Source: a virus. Taken from it: a stretch of 64,000 bases of DNA. Below are positions 48,407 to 57,167 of the stretch, in pieces. Positions within the stretch are counted from its first letter, which is position 1. Each line of letters opens with the position of its first letter. The notes under the pieces are model-generated. The model saw nothing but the letters and a program-made list of their open reading frames with translations. It did no database searches and had not been told where the DNA came from. The stretch covers positions 43,343-107,342 of the IMG/VR virus record IMGVR_UViG_3300037502_002729. One strand, written 5' to 3'. A program made the translations under genes and the position numbers.

Positions 48407-49304
48407 AATATGAGTTGTAAATTAATTTTATTCCTTCTTCCAAAGATGTAAATGTAAAATTAGGAAATATATTTTTAAACACCTTTGTTGAAACATCTTT
48501 TCTATATTGACCATTTGGTTTTGACTTGTCCCAAATTATTTTCATTTTTTCATTTTTTGTTGCTTTTAATGCTAATTTAGACATTTCTAATATTGATATA
48601 TTTTCATTAGTTGCAACATTAAAACTACTAATGATATTTTTTTCAATTATTTCCTTAATTATTTTAGCAAAATCATTAGCATACATAAACTGACGTAATG
48701 GTGTGCCATCTCCAAAAAGTGTTATTTCATTTAAATTATTCTTATTAGCATAATATATTTTTTTAATTAAAGCTGTTAAAAAATGACTTTTATCCTCATT
48801 ATCTTTATCCCCAATTCCATATAAATTACAAGGAATTAAATACTGATAGTTTAAATTATATTGTTGGTTATAGGCATCAATTTGTGTAGCCATTAAACGT
48901 TTTGAATAAGCATATGTGAAGTTAGTTTTAGTTGGTGGTCCATTATGCAACATATATTCATCTAATGGATAAGTGTCAGACACATCTGGGTATATACAAG
49001 TACTCAAAATCCCAATAAATCTTTTAATATTAAATAACCTAGATTGCTCAATCACCAATGTGTTCATTAATGTATTTTCCCTCAAGTAATCAGCTGGGTA
49101 ATTTATATTATCTATAATACCCCCAACTCTTGCAGCTAAATGCACAACAATATTTGGGGTATGTGTTTTAAACATTTTAATAACATCAGTTTCTGATGTT
49201 AAATCAAAATCTTTTGATGATATATATATAGCATTGGGTAAAATCTTTTTAAGATAACTACCAACTAATCCTGAACCACCTGTTACTAATATTTTATCTT
49301 CCAT
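48387..49304 (-). CDS. colC/fcl: GDP-sugar epimerase/reductase, ColC/GDP-fucose synthase-like
   Basis: A 305-residue SDR with TGGSGLVGSYL at the N-terminus, VHLAARVGGI (typical of GMER/Fcl), STCIYP with the catalytic Ser/Cys, and YAYSKR with the Tyr-x3-Lys pair. LNYQYLIPCNLYGIGD, FGDGTPLRQFMYANDFA and NGQYRKDVST follow in the same order as GDP-L-fucose synthase and ColC. These enzymes epimerise C5 (and C3 for fucose) and reduce C4. Next to a ColD-type enzyme, the expected product is GDP-L-colitose; GDP-L-fucose remains possible if ColD acts on a side branch. It overlaps colD by 20 bases. Confidence 0.88.
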   Translation of the reverse strand: MEDKILVTGGSGLVGSYLKKILPNAIYISSKDFDLTSETDVIKMFKTHTPNIVVHLAARVGGIIDNINYPADYLRENTLMNTLVIEQSRLFNIKRFIGILSTCIYPDVSDTYPLDEYMLHNGPPTKTNFTYAYSKRLMATQIDAYNQQYNLNYQYLIPCNLYGIGDKDNEDKSHFLTALIKKIYYANKNNLNEITLFGDGTPLRQFMYANDFAKIIKEIIEKNIISSFNVATNENISILEMSKLALKATKNEKMKIIWDKSKPNGQYRKDVSTKVFKNIFPNFTFTSLEEGIKLIYNSYYDKISK

Positions 49305-49317
49305 ACTAAATTTTTAT

Positions 49318-50097
49318 TTATAATTTTATCCAGCCTTCACAATACAAATCATCTGTGATAAAACTAGAATTAGATAATCCAAACCAATTTTTTGGGGCAA
49401 TTACTTGTTTATTTGAATATTCATTTAACCAAGCACCCCACCAACTAAATGTTGAATTTGCAATTATATTATTCTTACACATTGACATTAAATATAAATC
49501 CTCATAGTCTAAATTGTTCTCAACAAAAATACAATTATCCAAAAAATTAAAATTAGATTTACACCAAGATATATCGTCTGAAATGATAAAATATAATACA
49601 TCTAACCCAATAATATTAATTGCTTTTTTATAAAAATCCATATTTTGAACTGGATGAACATTTTGTAATCCTACATAATCGCCTCTTCTAATGTGAATGG
49701 AGCATATATTCTCATTTTCTAAATTGGGGTATTTTTCATATAATTTATCTTTTACTGATTTAGTAGGGGATAGTAAATTTTTTATTTGTTTTTTATTTTT
49801 GTTAAAATATTTTTCTGACTGGAAATACCCATCTATTATTGTTGGCAACTTAAAATCAGGTATTTTGTGGTAGTGGAAATGTGGCTCATAATATATATTA
49901 TCATATGAAATATGATCATCTAATTTGATGTTTCTAAATATATTACCTAAATAAAATTCTAATGGTTTATGTACAACTTGAATATAATTTGGGTTTATAC
50001 CATAATTGACATTTAAATCTATTGATTTAGAGTATCCAGCAGCTACTTGAAACAAGTAATTGCCTAACCCTCCCTTTAATCTTGAGGATATTAACAT
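49318..50097 (-). CDS. GT11 family alpha-1,2-fucosyltransferase-like
   Basis: A 259-residue protein with the GT11 layout: N-terminal KGGLGNYLFQVAAGYSKS (motif 'GGLGNQmFQYA'), the donor-binding HIRRGDYVG in the middle, a KAINIIGLDVLYFIISDD strand-turn, and ANSTFSWWGAWLNEYSNKQV, the GT11 'NSSFSWWaAwL' motif. Family members transfer L-fucose (some accept L-colitose) from the GDP sugar in alpha-1,2 linkage. It lies directly behind the GDP-sugar genes and shares one base with the GT10 gene upstream. It is soluble and cytoplasmic. Confidence 0.88.
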   Translation of the reverse strand: MLISSRLKGGLGNYLFQVAAGYSKSIDLNVNYGINPNYIQVVHKPLEFYLGNIFRNIKLDDHISYDNIYYEPHFHYHKIPDFKLPTIIDGYFQSEKYFNKNKKQIKNLLSPTKSVKDKLYEKYPNLENENICSIHIRRGDYVGLQNVHPVQNMDFYKKAINIIGLDVLYFIISDDISWCKSNFNFLDNCIFVENNLDYEDLYLMSMCKNNIIANSTFSWWGAWLNEYSNKQVIAPKNWFGLSNSSFITDDLYCEGWIKL

Positions 50098-50909
50098 TAT
50101 TTATTTTCTTTTAATTTATTATATATAATATCATCAGGTAATATATATTTTTTTGATTCATTAAAATTATGTACTACTGATTCTAATTTTAGATTATATA
50201 AATCCTCATTTAAGTTAAAGATAATGTCTGACAAATCATCAATGTTGTTAAATGTTATAATCCCATTTAAATCAAAAAAATCACCTATAGATGGACATCC
50301 CCAATAAATAGGTATTGTGCCAGTTCTAAAACAATCAATTAATTTTTCAGTAAACCAATAATCTCTCTTACAGTTTTCAACAACTATATGAAATCTATAA
50401 TCTTTTAAACCATCTATTTTAAATGGTATAGGATTATACCCTCTACCGTAAACATTTATATCACTCCCATATTTTGATATAATATTATGTCTTAATATAT
50501 GCCCATCAGTTGATTTTTTACCTGAAGAGATAATACTTATATTCTTTTTTTTATTATAAATTTTTTGATCACTAAAATTAATCCAACAACAGCCAAATGG
50601 TACCATTTCAAAAGGTTCACCTATATCTAATAATTCTTTTTCATGTGTAAAAACTTTTTTAAAATTTTTAATATTATTTATGACATAATCATAACTAAAG
50701 TTATTAATACACATTGGTTCTATTAGCCAAGCATAAGATTTTCCATTATTTATTGCTCTTGATAAAACTAAGTCTGTATATACAATAGTATCTTTATTAT
50801 AATCTATGTTTTCTCTATCCCAAACAAAATTTTCTGATTTTTGAAAATCAGAGCAATATCCTAAAACACTATGTGAAAAAGATGCATCTAATAATTTTAC
50901 ATTATCCAT
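50097..50909 (-). CDS. GT10 family alpha-1,3-fucosyltransferase-like
   Basis: A 270-residue protein. The C-terminal half has the GT10 signature: FHIVVENCKRDYWFTEKLID then CFRTGTIPIYWGCPSIGDFF, equal to 'F.i.fENs....Y.TEKl.dal..gtvPVywG.p'. The N-terminal half (YAWLIEPMCINN, ISSGKKSTDGHIL) is the acceptor domain, including the ISSGKK strand. GT10 enzymes transfer GDP-L-fucose in alpha-1,3/4 linkage. Length and motifs are intact. Having both GT10 and GT11 types next to a GDP-deoxyhexose pathway is unusual for a phage. Confidence 0.85.
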   Translation of the reverse strand: MDNVKLLDASFSHSVLGYCSDFQKSENFVWDRENIDYNKDTIVYTDLVLSRAINNGKSYAWLIEPMCINNFSYDYVINNIKNFKKVFTHEKELLDIGEPFEMVPFGCCWINFSDQKIYNKKKNISIISSGKKSTDGHILRHNIISKYGSDINVYGRGYNPIPFKIDGLKDYRFHIVVENCKRDYWFTEKLIDCFRTGTIPIYWGCPSIGDFFDLNGIITFNNIDDLSDIIFNLNEDLYNLKLESVVHNFNESKKYILPDDIIYNKLKENK

Positions 50910-50926
50910 AAATTATTTTATTAAAT

Positions 50927-51550
50927 TTAAAATTTAGTCCAGGCTTCCCAAACAAAGGGGTAATCAAATTTAATTTTAAAACCATTAGACATTAATTTAC
51001 TTCTAATCATATCTCTCCTTTCAATAGCCCTATCAACACCTAAATGATATTGTATTTGTATATTTTTAAAATTATTTATTAGATTATAATCTAACATATA
51101 CTCCATTAGTGAATATTCATCACCTTCAATGTTAATTTGTATTAAGTCAACAAAATTTATATTATTATCTAAAAGTATTTTATCAATAGGTATTGTATTG
51201 ATTTTAACTACTTCACCTACTTTAAAAGTAGTTGATGATGCATCATTAGATTTATATAAATCTTTCTCAACTTCTTTTGAATCTATTGACACTCCGCAAT
51301 TTAAAACTTTAATATTATTATTATTACTAAATTTACTAACTAAGTTATTGAAAAATTCAGGAACAGGTTCAACTAAAAATATTTTAGGTTTTAATGATTT
51401 TAGTTTTTTTAATAAAACTTCACACCATAAACCATTATATGCACCTAAATCTATTATAACTGAATTTTCATTAAATTCATAATCTATGATATGAGTGTTA
51501 TCCCCATTATCTAAGAACCATTTATTTATACTTATTTGATTATTTTCCAT
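50927..51550 (-). CDS. FkbM-family methyltransferase
   Basis: A 207-residue class I SAM-dependent methyltransferase of the FkbM type: NSVIIDLGAYNGLWCEVLLK (motif I), IFLVEPVPEFFNNL (motif II), IKVLNCGVSIDSKEV, SSTTFKVGEVVKINTIPIDK and FVDLIQINIEGDEYSLMEYM, the FkbM 'D.iKiDvEG.E..vl' motif with Asn-Ile-Glu. FkbM enzymes often O-methylate sugars in surface glycans. Its place between glycosyltransferases fits methyl capping of the glycan. Confidence 0.85.
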   Translation of the reverse strand: MENNQISINKWFLDNGDNTHIIDYEFNENSVIIDLGAYNGLWCEVLLKKLKSLKPKIFLVEPVPEFFNNLVSKFSNNNNIKVLNCGVSIDSKEVEKDLYKSNDASSTTFKVGEVVKINTIPIDKILLDNNINFVDLIQINIEGDEYSLMEYMLDYNLINNFKNIQIQYHLGVDRAIERRDMIRSKLMSNGFKIKFDYPFVWEAWTKF

Positions 51551-51564
51551 ATTATATTAATTTT

Positions 51565-52188
51565 TTATTTTATCAACCAATCATAATCAATAACTTTATT
51601 CTCAATATCACTATACCCATTAAGTTGTTTTGCTATGGCTTTAGATGTAGAATATACATTGTAACTTTTTTGTATTCCAGCATAAGTAACATCAATTGGA
51701 TTATTAAATTTTGACAACCTTTCTAAAATTACATCATACATATTCTGATTAATAGCAACAAAGTGAGTTGTGAATGTATTATGTAATTTTACAATTTTTT
51801 CATTTACTTTTTTAGGGGGCAAATCACCCATATGTGTATTATGATTACCTCCCAAATACAACATATCCCAATCATCTGGTAGAACATCAAAATATGAGTC
51901 TATATTTAACACTTCATTAGTAAAATAACAATCATCTTCAAGGATTAAAATATTTTTGTAATTACTATTCTTTGCCTCTTTAATAATTTCAATATTTGAT
52001 AAAATCAATCCAACACATCCATTAGGTATTCGATAAGTGTTAATTATATTACTACCATTAATTGCTTTGAAAAAAGATAAATTACCTAAATTATATTTGG
52101 CGCATTCAGATAAAATATGATTCTTTCTATCTTCTCTATGTTCTAAATTAATGCAATACACTTTATCAAACCTATCAAATAATTTCAT
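51565..52188 (-). CDS. GT25-type (LPS-like) glycosyltransferase
   Basis: A 207-residue protein starting MKLFDRFDKVYCINLEHRED, the GT25 N-terminal motif ('vyvINLdrR.dR'). ILILEDDCYFTNEVL supplies the EDD metal-binding motif and PDDWDMLYLGGNH the next family block. A longer open frame adds 45 residues that belong to the frame overlapping the upstream gene and lack homology, so the start is at 52188. GT25 enzymes add galactose or glucose to LOS or to collagen-like hydroxylysine. It overlaps the upstream gene by 14 bases. Confidence 0.82.
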   Translation of the reverse strand: MKLFDRFDKVYCINLEHREDRKNHILSECAKYNLGNLSFFKAINGSNIINTYRIPNGCVGLILSNIEIIKEAKNSNYKNILILEDDCYFTNEVLNIDSYFDVLPDDWDMLYLGGNHNTHMGDLPPKKVNEKIVKLHNTFTTHFVAINQNMYDVILERLSKFNNPIDVTYAGIQKSYNVYSTSKAIAKQLNGYSDIENKVIDYDWLIK

Positions 52189-53557
52189 TTTTAAAATTTT
52201 TAGTAATAATTTTATGGTACAATTCTTTAATATTTTTATTAGCTTCTGTTGAAATAGTTCCTGTACTTTCATGATGAAAATAAACAAACATTGGCTTTTG
52301 TATTCTCTTGCCAACATAACCATTTAACCCCATTCTAATCCAAAAATCATAATCTTCCCAACCCATTAATGTTTCATCAAAACCATTACAAATATCAAAA
52401 GCCTCTCTATGAAACATAGAACAATTTACAATAAACGGACCATTCTTTAATTGTTCCATAGACCATTCAGGTCTTTTCTCAATACCTTGCATTTCACCAA
52501 TATGTATTGTATCACAATAAACTGGGCTAATCTTTTTATTTTTATTTAAAATTTTAACACAAGTATCAATATATTCTGGAATAATCATATCATCAGCATC
52601 TAATGGTAATATATATTGACCTATTGAATTTTTTATACCATTATTTCTAGCATTTGATGGTCCTTGGTTTTCTTGATTTATAATTTTAATGTTTGGATGA
52701 TTTTTTATACTATCTAATTTTAAATTAACATAAAAATCAGTTGATCCATCATTTACTACTACCACTTCAATGTTTTTATAGGTTGAAGCAAAAATAGATT
52801 GTAGTGTTCTTTCAAATTGAATTCCATAATTATATATTGGAATTATTATAGAAACTATTGGTTGACTTTCATTTATAGTTAAAATAGGATATTTTGACTG
52901 TAATTTAATAGGTAGTTCTTTACCATATTTTTCAACAAATAATAATCTATTTTGATTCCACTTATCATTTGTCATACCAATTGAAAGGTGCGTTACCCTA
53001 ACATTTGAAATAGTGCCAATTTTAACTTTGGACAAAAAATTGCTAAAACAAAAAGATATGTCATAAAAATGAAACCCATCAAAATCCTCAATAAAATTAT
53101 TACTTATTCTATTTTTATGTACAGCAATACATAAACCATCAACAACAACTGACTCTATTATTTTTGAACCAAAAGGTTTATTATATTCAGATAACCATTT
53201 TTTACCCTCATTCTGATGAAATACTTGACCAACCATTTCTGATTGAACTTCCCACCACATTCCAGATGATGGCATATATGTTGTTCCAGCAACACCCAAT
53301 ATACCATAATCACTTTTTTCAAAGTGTTCAAATAATCTTTTTCCCCAACTTTTGGTTTCAAATATTAAATCATCATGACAAAGAACAACAATGTCATTCT
53401 TTGCCTGATTCAATATCTCATTATAAACTTTGGTTAAGGATTTCTCCCCATCATTAACAACCTCAATTATTTCTGCATCTTTAAACCCTACAGTTGTTTT
53501 TAAATGTTCAATAAATGTTGGGTTGCTTCTTCTTGTTGAAAATCCTATTGTTATCAT
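52175..53557 (-). CDS. Two-domain glycosyltransferase (GT2-type fusion)
   Basis: A 460-residue protein with two GT-A modules. The first (1-225) starts MITIGFSTRRSNPTFIEHLK and has VVLCHDDLIF and GLCIAVHKNRI, resembling the 'glycosyltransferase-like' domain often fused to GT2. The second (230-440) is a canonical GT2 domain: VSIIIPIYNYGIQFERTLQS, VVVVNDGSTD, GPSNARNNGI, LPLDADDMI (DxDD) and GWEDYDFWIRMGLNG. Both could be active, giving a bifunctional polymerase-like enzyme. It is coupled to the GT25 gene and two bases from dUTPase. Confidence 0.88.
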   Translation of the reverse strand: MITIGFSTRRSNPTFIEHLKTTVGFKDAEIIEVVNDGEKSLTKVYNEILNQAKNDIVVLCHDDLIFETKSWGKRLFEHFEKSDYGILGVAGTTYMPSSGMWWEVQSEMVGQVFHQNEGKKWLSEYNKPFGSKIIESVVVDGLCIAVHKNRISNNFIEDFDGFHFYDISFCFSNFLSKVKIGTISNVRVTHLSIGMTNDKWNQNRLLFVEKYGKELPIKLQSKYPILTINESQPIVSIIIPIYNYGIQFERTLQSIFASTYKNIEVVVVNDGSTDFYVNLKLDSIKNHPNIKIINQENQGPSNARNNGIKNSIGQYILPLDADDMIIPEYIDTCVKILNKNKKISPVYCDTIHIGEMQGIEKRPEWSMEQLKNGPFIVNCSMFHREAFDICNGFDETLMGWEDYDFWIRMGLNGYVGKRIQKPMFVYFHHESTGTISTEANKNIKELYHKIITKNFKNEII

Positions 53558-53558
53558 A

Positions 53559-54173
53559 TTAATTTAATCCAGTTGACCCAAAACCATTATCCCCCCTATC
53601 AGTTTGGGGTAATTCATCCAAATTTTCAAGATTGACATATTTGCCTTGTTGAACTGGACATAATACTGCTTGGGCAATCTTCATACCTTTTTTAACCTGG
53701 TAAGTTTCTCTTGATGTGTTAAAAAGAATAACCTTAACCTCTCCAACATATCCACCATCAATTGTGGATGGTGTGTTTAGTACTGTAAGCCCATAATTGA
53801 TTGCTAATCCACTTTTTGGTCTAATTTGTATCTCATATCCATCAGGGATGTTAAAAGCTAATCCTGTGCCAACCATAACCCTCGAAAGCCCACCCAATGC
53901 AACATCCTCAATTGAATATAAATCAAATCCAGAATCTTTTTCATAGTTGTATTTTGGATCAATAGCATTAGGGGATAATTTCTTATATCCAAGGGTTTTT
54001 GATTTCATTGCATCTTCAAGAACATTGGTATAATCATCCATTGACATCCCAAGCATACTTTGAATGAAGTCTTGCATTTCTTCATCACTTAATTCTTGTC
54101 CATCCTCAACACTATCAAGGTATTGCTTTAGGTTTTCAAGTTCTTCTTGATTATAATCTTCTCTAATTTCCAT
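53559..54173 (-). CDS. dut: dUTPase (trimeric type) with N-terminal extension
   Basis: All five dUTPase motifs are present: DSGFDLYS (1), RPKSGLA (2), STIDGGYVGEV (3, with catalytic Asp and Tyr), KIAQAVL (4) and RGDNGFGSTG (5, P-loop-like tail). The enzyme hydrolyses dUTP to dUMP and PPi, keeping uracil out of DNA and feeding thymidylate synthesis by the ThyX-like enzyme. An acidic extension of ~60 residues (QEELENLKQYLDSVEDGQEL) precedes the catalytic core, unlike the usual ~150-residue enzyme. It is embedded between glycan genes. Confidence 0.95.
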   Translation of the reverse strand: MEIREDYNQEELENLKQYLDSVEDGQELSDEEMQDFIQSMLGMSMDDYTNVLEDAMKSKTLGYKKLSPNAIDPKYNYEKDSGFDLYSIEDVALGGLSRVMVGTGLAFNIPDGYEIQIRPKSGLAINYGLTVLNTPSTIDGGYVGEVKVILFNTSRETYQVKKGMKIAQAVLCPVQQGKYVNLENLDELPQTDRGDNGFGSTGLN

Positions 54174-54174
54174 T

Positions 54175-54564
54175 TTATTTGTTTTTATTGTTTAAAATTT
54201 TAGTTGTACTAATATCATATTTTTTTTCAAAAAAATCAATTCTTTTTGCGTGTTCTAATCCAATTATATTTTTTGACTTGTATTCATCCCCAATAACAAT
54301 CACATCTGGTTGATATAGGTATAAGATGTCATTTAATTCAGTATCTGTATCAAACATACAAACATCATCAACAAATTTCAAAGATTTTAACATCTTAATC
54401 CTATTCTCAACAGAATTTATTGGTCTATCATTGCCTTTTAGTTGCTTAACCCTTTCATCAGAATCAACACCAACAAAAACATATCCAAGTGTTTTTGCAT
54501 ATTCCAATAATGATATGTGTCCAATATGCAACACATCAAAGCAACCATTTACCCAAATCCTCAT
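54175..54564 (-). CDS. Nucleotidyltransferase, TagD/HldE-C-terminal-like
   Basis: A 129-residue cytidylyl/adenylyltransferase-fold enzyme: NGCFDVLHIGHISLLEYAKT (HxGH motif), VFVGVDSDERVKQLKGNDRP and RIKMLKSLKFVDDVCMFDTD. The RPINSVENRIKML block resembles the heptose-1-phosphate adenylyltransferase half of HldE (RfaE2); glycerol-3-phosphate cytidylyltransferase is the main alternative. The ISTTKI end is the usual C-terminal motif. It would activate a sugar or polyol phosphate for the glycan pathway and overlaps the exonuclease gene by four bases. Confidence 0.8.
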   Translation of the reverse strand: MRIWVNGCFDVLHIGHISLLEYAKTLGYVFVGVDSDERVKQLKGNDRPINSVENRIKMLKSLKFVDDVCMFDTDTELNDILYLYQPDVIVIGDEYKSKNIIGLEHAKRIDFFEKKYDISTTKILNNKNK

Positions 54565-55262
54565 TTTAATTGAATGAGTTTTTTTATAACTTCAATCAAT
54601 ACCTCAACATCCCTTTCACAATATTTGGTAATTCCTTCAATGTTTCCATCATTCCAATATGCATCATGTACCTTATTACCAGTAACATCCATATTTTTTG
54701 AAGATTCAATACCAAGGCTAACACACATTAATTCTAAAGATGCTATTGACCCAAATTGACCATATTGCCAAATGTCTTTAGTGTCAATTGCTTTTATCTC
54801 CCAAGGTTTTGTATCATAACTTGGCAAAATTTTTGGAGGCATTAAACCATTTATCATCATTCTCTTTGCTAAGATAGGAATATCAAAACCCTTTACATTA
54901 TGCCCACAAAGGAAATAATTAAGTGACCCAACTTTTTGCAAAACCTTTTGGGTTTTTTGCAATATGTCCAATTCATCTGTGCCAGAGAATGATTGCATTT
55001 TAATTGTTCCATCATCATTAACAAATGCTAATGAAACACAAGCAATTTTTAAGAATTCACCAACAAGTGCAGATCTATTATGAAACATAGAATCAAATCC
55101 ATCAGCACCATCTTCTGGAAATCTTTTTTCAAACCAATCAAAATAATTCTCAAATTGGTATGCTAATTCTGGTCTATTTGTTTTTAGATTATCAAAATTA
55201 GCCTCACAACCAACTGTTTCAATATCTAAAAAAAGAATTTTGTTTAAAGGTACATTTATCAT
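54561..55262 (-). CDS. 3'-5' exonuclease, PolB-exo/DEDDy type
   Basis: A 233-residue DEDDy nuclease: ILFLDIETVG (Exo I: Asp, Glu), FLCGHNVKGFDIPILAKRM (Exo II: Asp) and YCERDVEVLIEVI (Exo III: Tyr-x3-Asp). The long segment between Exo I and II (WFEKRFPEDGADGFDS and the rest) is typical of the 'predicted 3'-5' exonuclease related to PolB' family common in Bacteroidota. It may act in replication proofreading or DNA repair. It is eight bases from the GT4-like gene, so DNA metabolism and glycan genes are transcribed together. Confidence 0.85.
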   Translation of the reverse strand: MINVPLNKILFLDIETVGCEANFDNLKTNRPELAYQFENYFDWFEKRFPEDGADGFDSMFHNRSALVGEFLKIACVSLAFVNDDGTIKMQSFSGTDELDILQKTQKVLQKVGSLNYFLCGHNVKGFDIPILAKRMMINGLMPPKILPSYDTKPWEIKAIDTKDIWQYGQFGSIASLELMCVSLGIESSKNMDVTGNKVHDAYWNDGNIEGITKYCERDVEVLIEVIKKLIQLK

Positions 55263-55269
55263 GTTATAG

Positions 55270-56490
55270 TTATTTAATTAAAGATTTATAAAATTCTGCT
55301 CTATTTTTGGTCACAGTAATTAAGGAATATTTATCCTTAACTGCTTCATACAAATTTTCACCCAAATCCTTAACCAAATTTGGATTCTTCATCAATTTCT
55401 CAATATATTTTGCCCAATCAACACCATTTCTATCTACATCAACTAATAAAGCATTCCCCCCATTTACAAATGTACCTTTATTCAAAGCATGTTTCAAGTC
55501 TATAGTGTATGGACCAAAATTTGATGCAATTAATGCTTTCTTATAAAATCCAGCCTCAATTACTTTTAATTGTGACTTCATTTCATTAAAAATATGATTC
55601 TTTATTGGTGCCAAAGATATATCAAATTTTGCATAGTTTTTAGCATAACTTGTAACAGGTTTTGTCCACACTCTTAAATAAGCCTCATCATTTTCTTTGT
55701 CATATGATTCTTGCACAAATTTAAGCAAAAATTTCTTATAATCATCACTTATAGTAGAATATTTTTGGGTAAATATTTCCTCATATCTTGCCCATACTGT
55801 TTCTTCTGGCTTTATATTTCTCTTTTTTTGTTCTCTTGTTTCTGGATTTATTTCTGTAACTGTACCCCTAGTATCAAATCCACATAAAACAAATTGTAAT
55901 TTGTTTGAATACTTTTTTAATGCTCCAAAAGATTTATCTAATAACATAAGGTCATGATGGTGTGAACTTCCTCCAAGCCAACCAACCCTAACTCTATTAG
56001 ATTCTAATGTTGGTTCATTAAATTGTGGATTTTTTGGGTCAATAGCATTTGGGAAAACAAAAACATTTTTATTATATTTTCTAATTAAATCTGCATATAT
56101 TTTTGTTGTTGTTGTAACATACCTTGATACCTTTAAATTTTCTATTATTTTTTCATTTATTTTATGTATTTTAATTATATCATGTATTGGATGTTCTTTT
56201 GTTGGCAACCAATAATCATCAATATCACAAATGGTTATAATTCCCATTTTGTTTAAATCTTGTATTAATTTATTTGCAACATCAAAATCATGTCCAATAC
56301 TTCTATGGAATGCTACAATTTGATATTCTTTCCAAAAATTTAAATCATTAATTGGTGGCTCATAATTTATATCAACATAAAAATCATTTGGATATTCATT
56401 TTGAAGGTAAATATGTGGATCAACTGATCTAAATAAGCCTACACCAGATTTGTCAGATGGTATGACTAAAACTTTTATTTTTTTGCTCAT
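55270..56490 (-). CDS. Glycosyltransferase, GT4-like (GT-B)
   Basis: A 406-residue GT-B enzyme: KIKVLVIPSDKSGVGLFRSV (N-terminal Rossmann strand and glycine turn), IITICDIDDYWLP, YVTTTTKIYADLI, VFVFPNAIDP, RVGWLGGSSHHHD (start of the C-terminal donor domain), FDISLAPIKNHIFNEMKSQL and KVIEAGFYKKALIASNFGPY (donor-binding Glu). It is the first gene of the glycan operon, directly after a terminator; its 97-nt upstream gap has AT-rich promoter-like sequence but no exact TATTTATA. Confidence 0.85.
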   Translation of the reverse strand: MSKKIKVLVIPSDKSGVGLFRSVDPHIYLQNEYPNDFYVDINYEPPINDLNFWKEYQIVAFHRSIGHDFDVANKLIQDLNKMGIITICDIDDYWLPTKEHPIHDIIKIHKINEKIIENLKVSRYVTTTTKIYADLIRKYNKNVFVFPNAIDPKNPQFNEPTLESNRVRVGWLGGSSHHHDLMLLDKSFGALKKYSNKLQFVLCGFDTRGTVTEINPETREQKKRNIKPEETVWARYEEIFTQKYSTISDDYKKFLLKFVQESYDKENDEAYLRVWTKPVTSYAKNYAKFDISLAPIKNHIFNEMKSQLKVIEAGFYKKALIASNFGPYTIDLKHALNKGTFVNGGNALLVDVDRNGVDWAKYIEKLMKNPNLVKDLGENLYEAVKDKYSLITVTKNRAEFYKSLIK

Positions 56491-56531
56491 TTTTATATTT
56501 TATGATAAAATATAATGTATAAAATCAAAAA

Positions 56532-56566
56532 AAAAAGCAATATGTGGAAATTACATATTGCTTTTT
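56532..56566 (-). terminator. Rho-independent terminator
   Basis: A 14-bp perfect stem (56532-56545 with 56553-56566, loop GGAAATT); on the - strand it is followed by a T run. It separates the small-gene operon (56588-59127) from the glycan operon. Confidence 0.85.
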
Positions 56567-56587
56567 ATAAATAAAACAATTGGATAT

Positions 56588-57163
56588 TTAACTCTTAATT
56601 TTTTTAATCTTATTTATTTTGCCCTCAAAAATATGAGACCCCACCCTAAATTGAAAAAAATCATCAGATTTTTCTGTACTTTCAGTTAATAGTCCCATTT
56701 CTTTAATAGTAGATTTAACTGTTTCCTTAACAATCTTTTTGATATATTCAGCATCTATTTTTGGAGTATTTAATTGTTTTTGTTCATTAACATTTTGTTT
56801 TGGTTTATTCCCCATTAATTGTGCAGCTTTTTCAATCATACTATCAGTTAGTATGTTTTTTGTCATTTGTGGTTGAACTTGTGCAATTGGATGTTCAATC
56901 ATAATTCTTTTTATCTCATCTGGTAGCCTTGATTTTTTTATGGCATCTGCTGATGGTGTTTCAGGTGTTCTTAATGGCATTACTGGTGCCACCATTTCAT
57001 TTTCTGTTAATATATCATCTGGTATGTTATATTTTGCATTTGTAATATTCATATTCATTCCATCTATTGAAGGCATACTTGAAGCATTTCCTCTACCCAT
57101 ATTGTTGTGCATATCCATTATAGCTTTGGACTTCACCAATTTTTGCATTAAATCATTTTCCAT
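56588..57163 (-). CDS. Hypothetical protein, 191 aa
   Basis: Start at MENDLMQKLVKSKAIMDMHN, two bases after the upstream stop; a longer frame from 57271 lies inside the WYL-like gene and is not supported. The sequence is Met/Asn/Pro-rich and partly disordered (NNMGRGNASSMPSIDGMNMN), with helical segments (SMIEKAAQLMGNKP, YIKKIVKETVKSTIKEMG) and a C-terminal strand motif DDFFQFRVGSHIFEGKINKI. Similar C-terminal 'F.fRvG..iFEGKi' ends occur in virion proteins of related phages as far as I recall, so an internal structural role is possible. Confidence 0.65.
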   Translation of the reverse strand: MENDLMQKLVKSKAIMDMHNNMGRGNASSMPSIDGMNMNITNAKYNIPDDILTENEMVAPVMPLRTPETPSADAIKKSRLPDEIKRIMIEHPIAQVQPQMTKNILTDSMIEKAAQLMGNKPKQNVNEQKQLNTPKIDAEYIKKIVKETVKSTIKEMGLLTESTEKSDDFFQFRVGSHIFEGKINKIKKIKS

Positions 57164-57167
57164 TTTA

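Noticed and set aside
49315-49322. TATAAATA (T4 canonical late promoter) on the - strand between GT11 and the ColC-like gene
   Set aside because: It is a single occurrence in an AT-rich gap overlapping the GT11 stop region; the complementary motif TATTTATA is the recurrent one before starts, so this is probably chance.
50927-51550. DNA methyltransferase (anti-restriction) interpretation of the FkbM gene
   Set aside because: No DPPY/NPPY motif or target recognition domain is present; the FkbM motifs and the glycan context are clear.
51565-52323. Longer start for the GT25 gene at 52323
   Set aside because: The extra 45 residues overlap the C-terminal coding end of the upstream glycosyltransferase and show no GT25 similarity; the family motif begins right after the Met at 52188.
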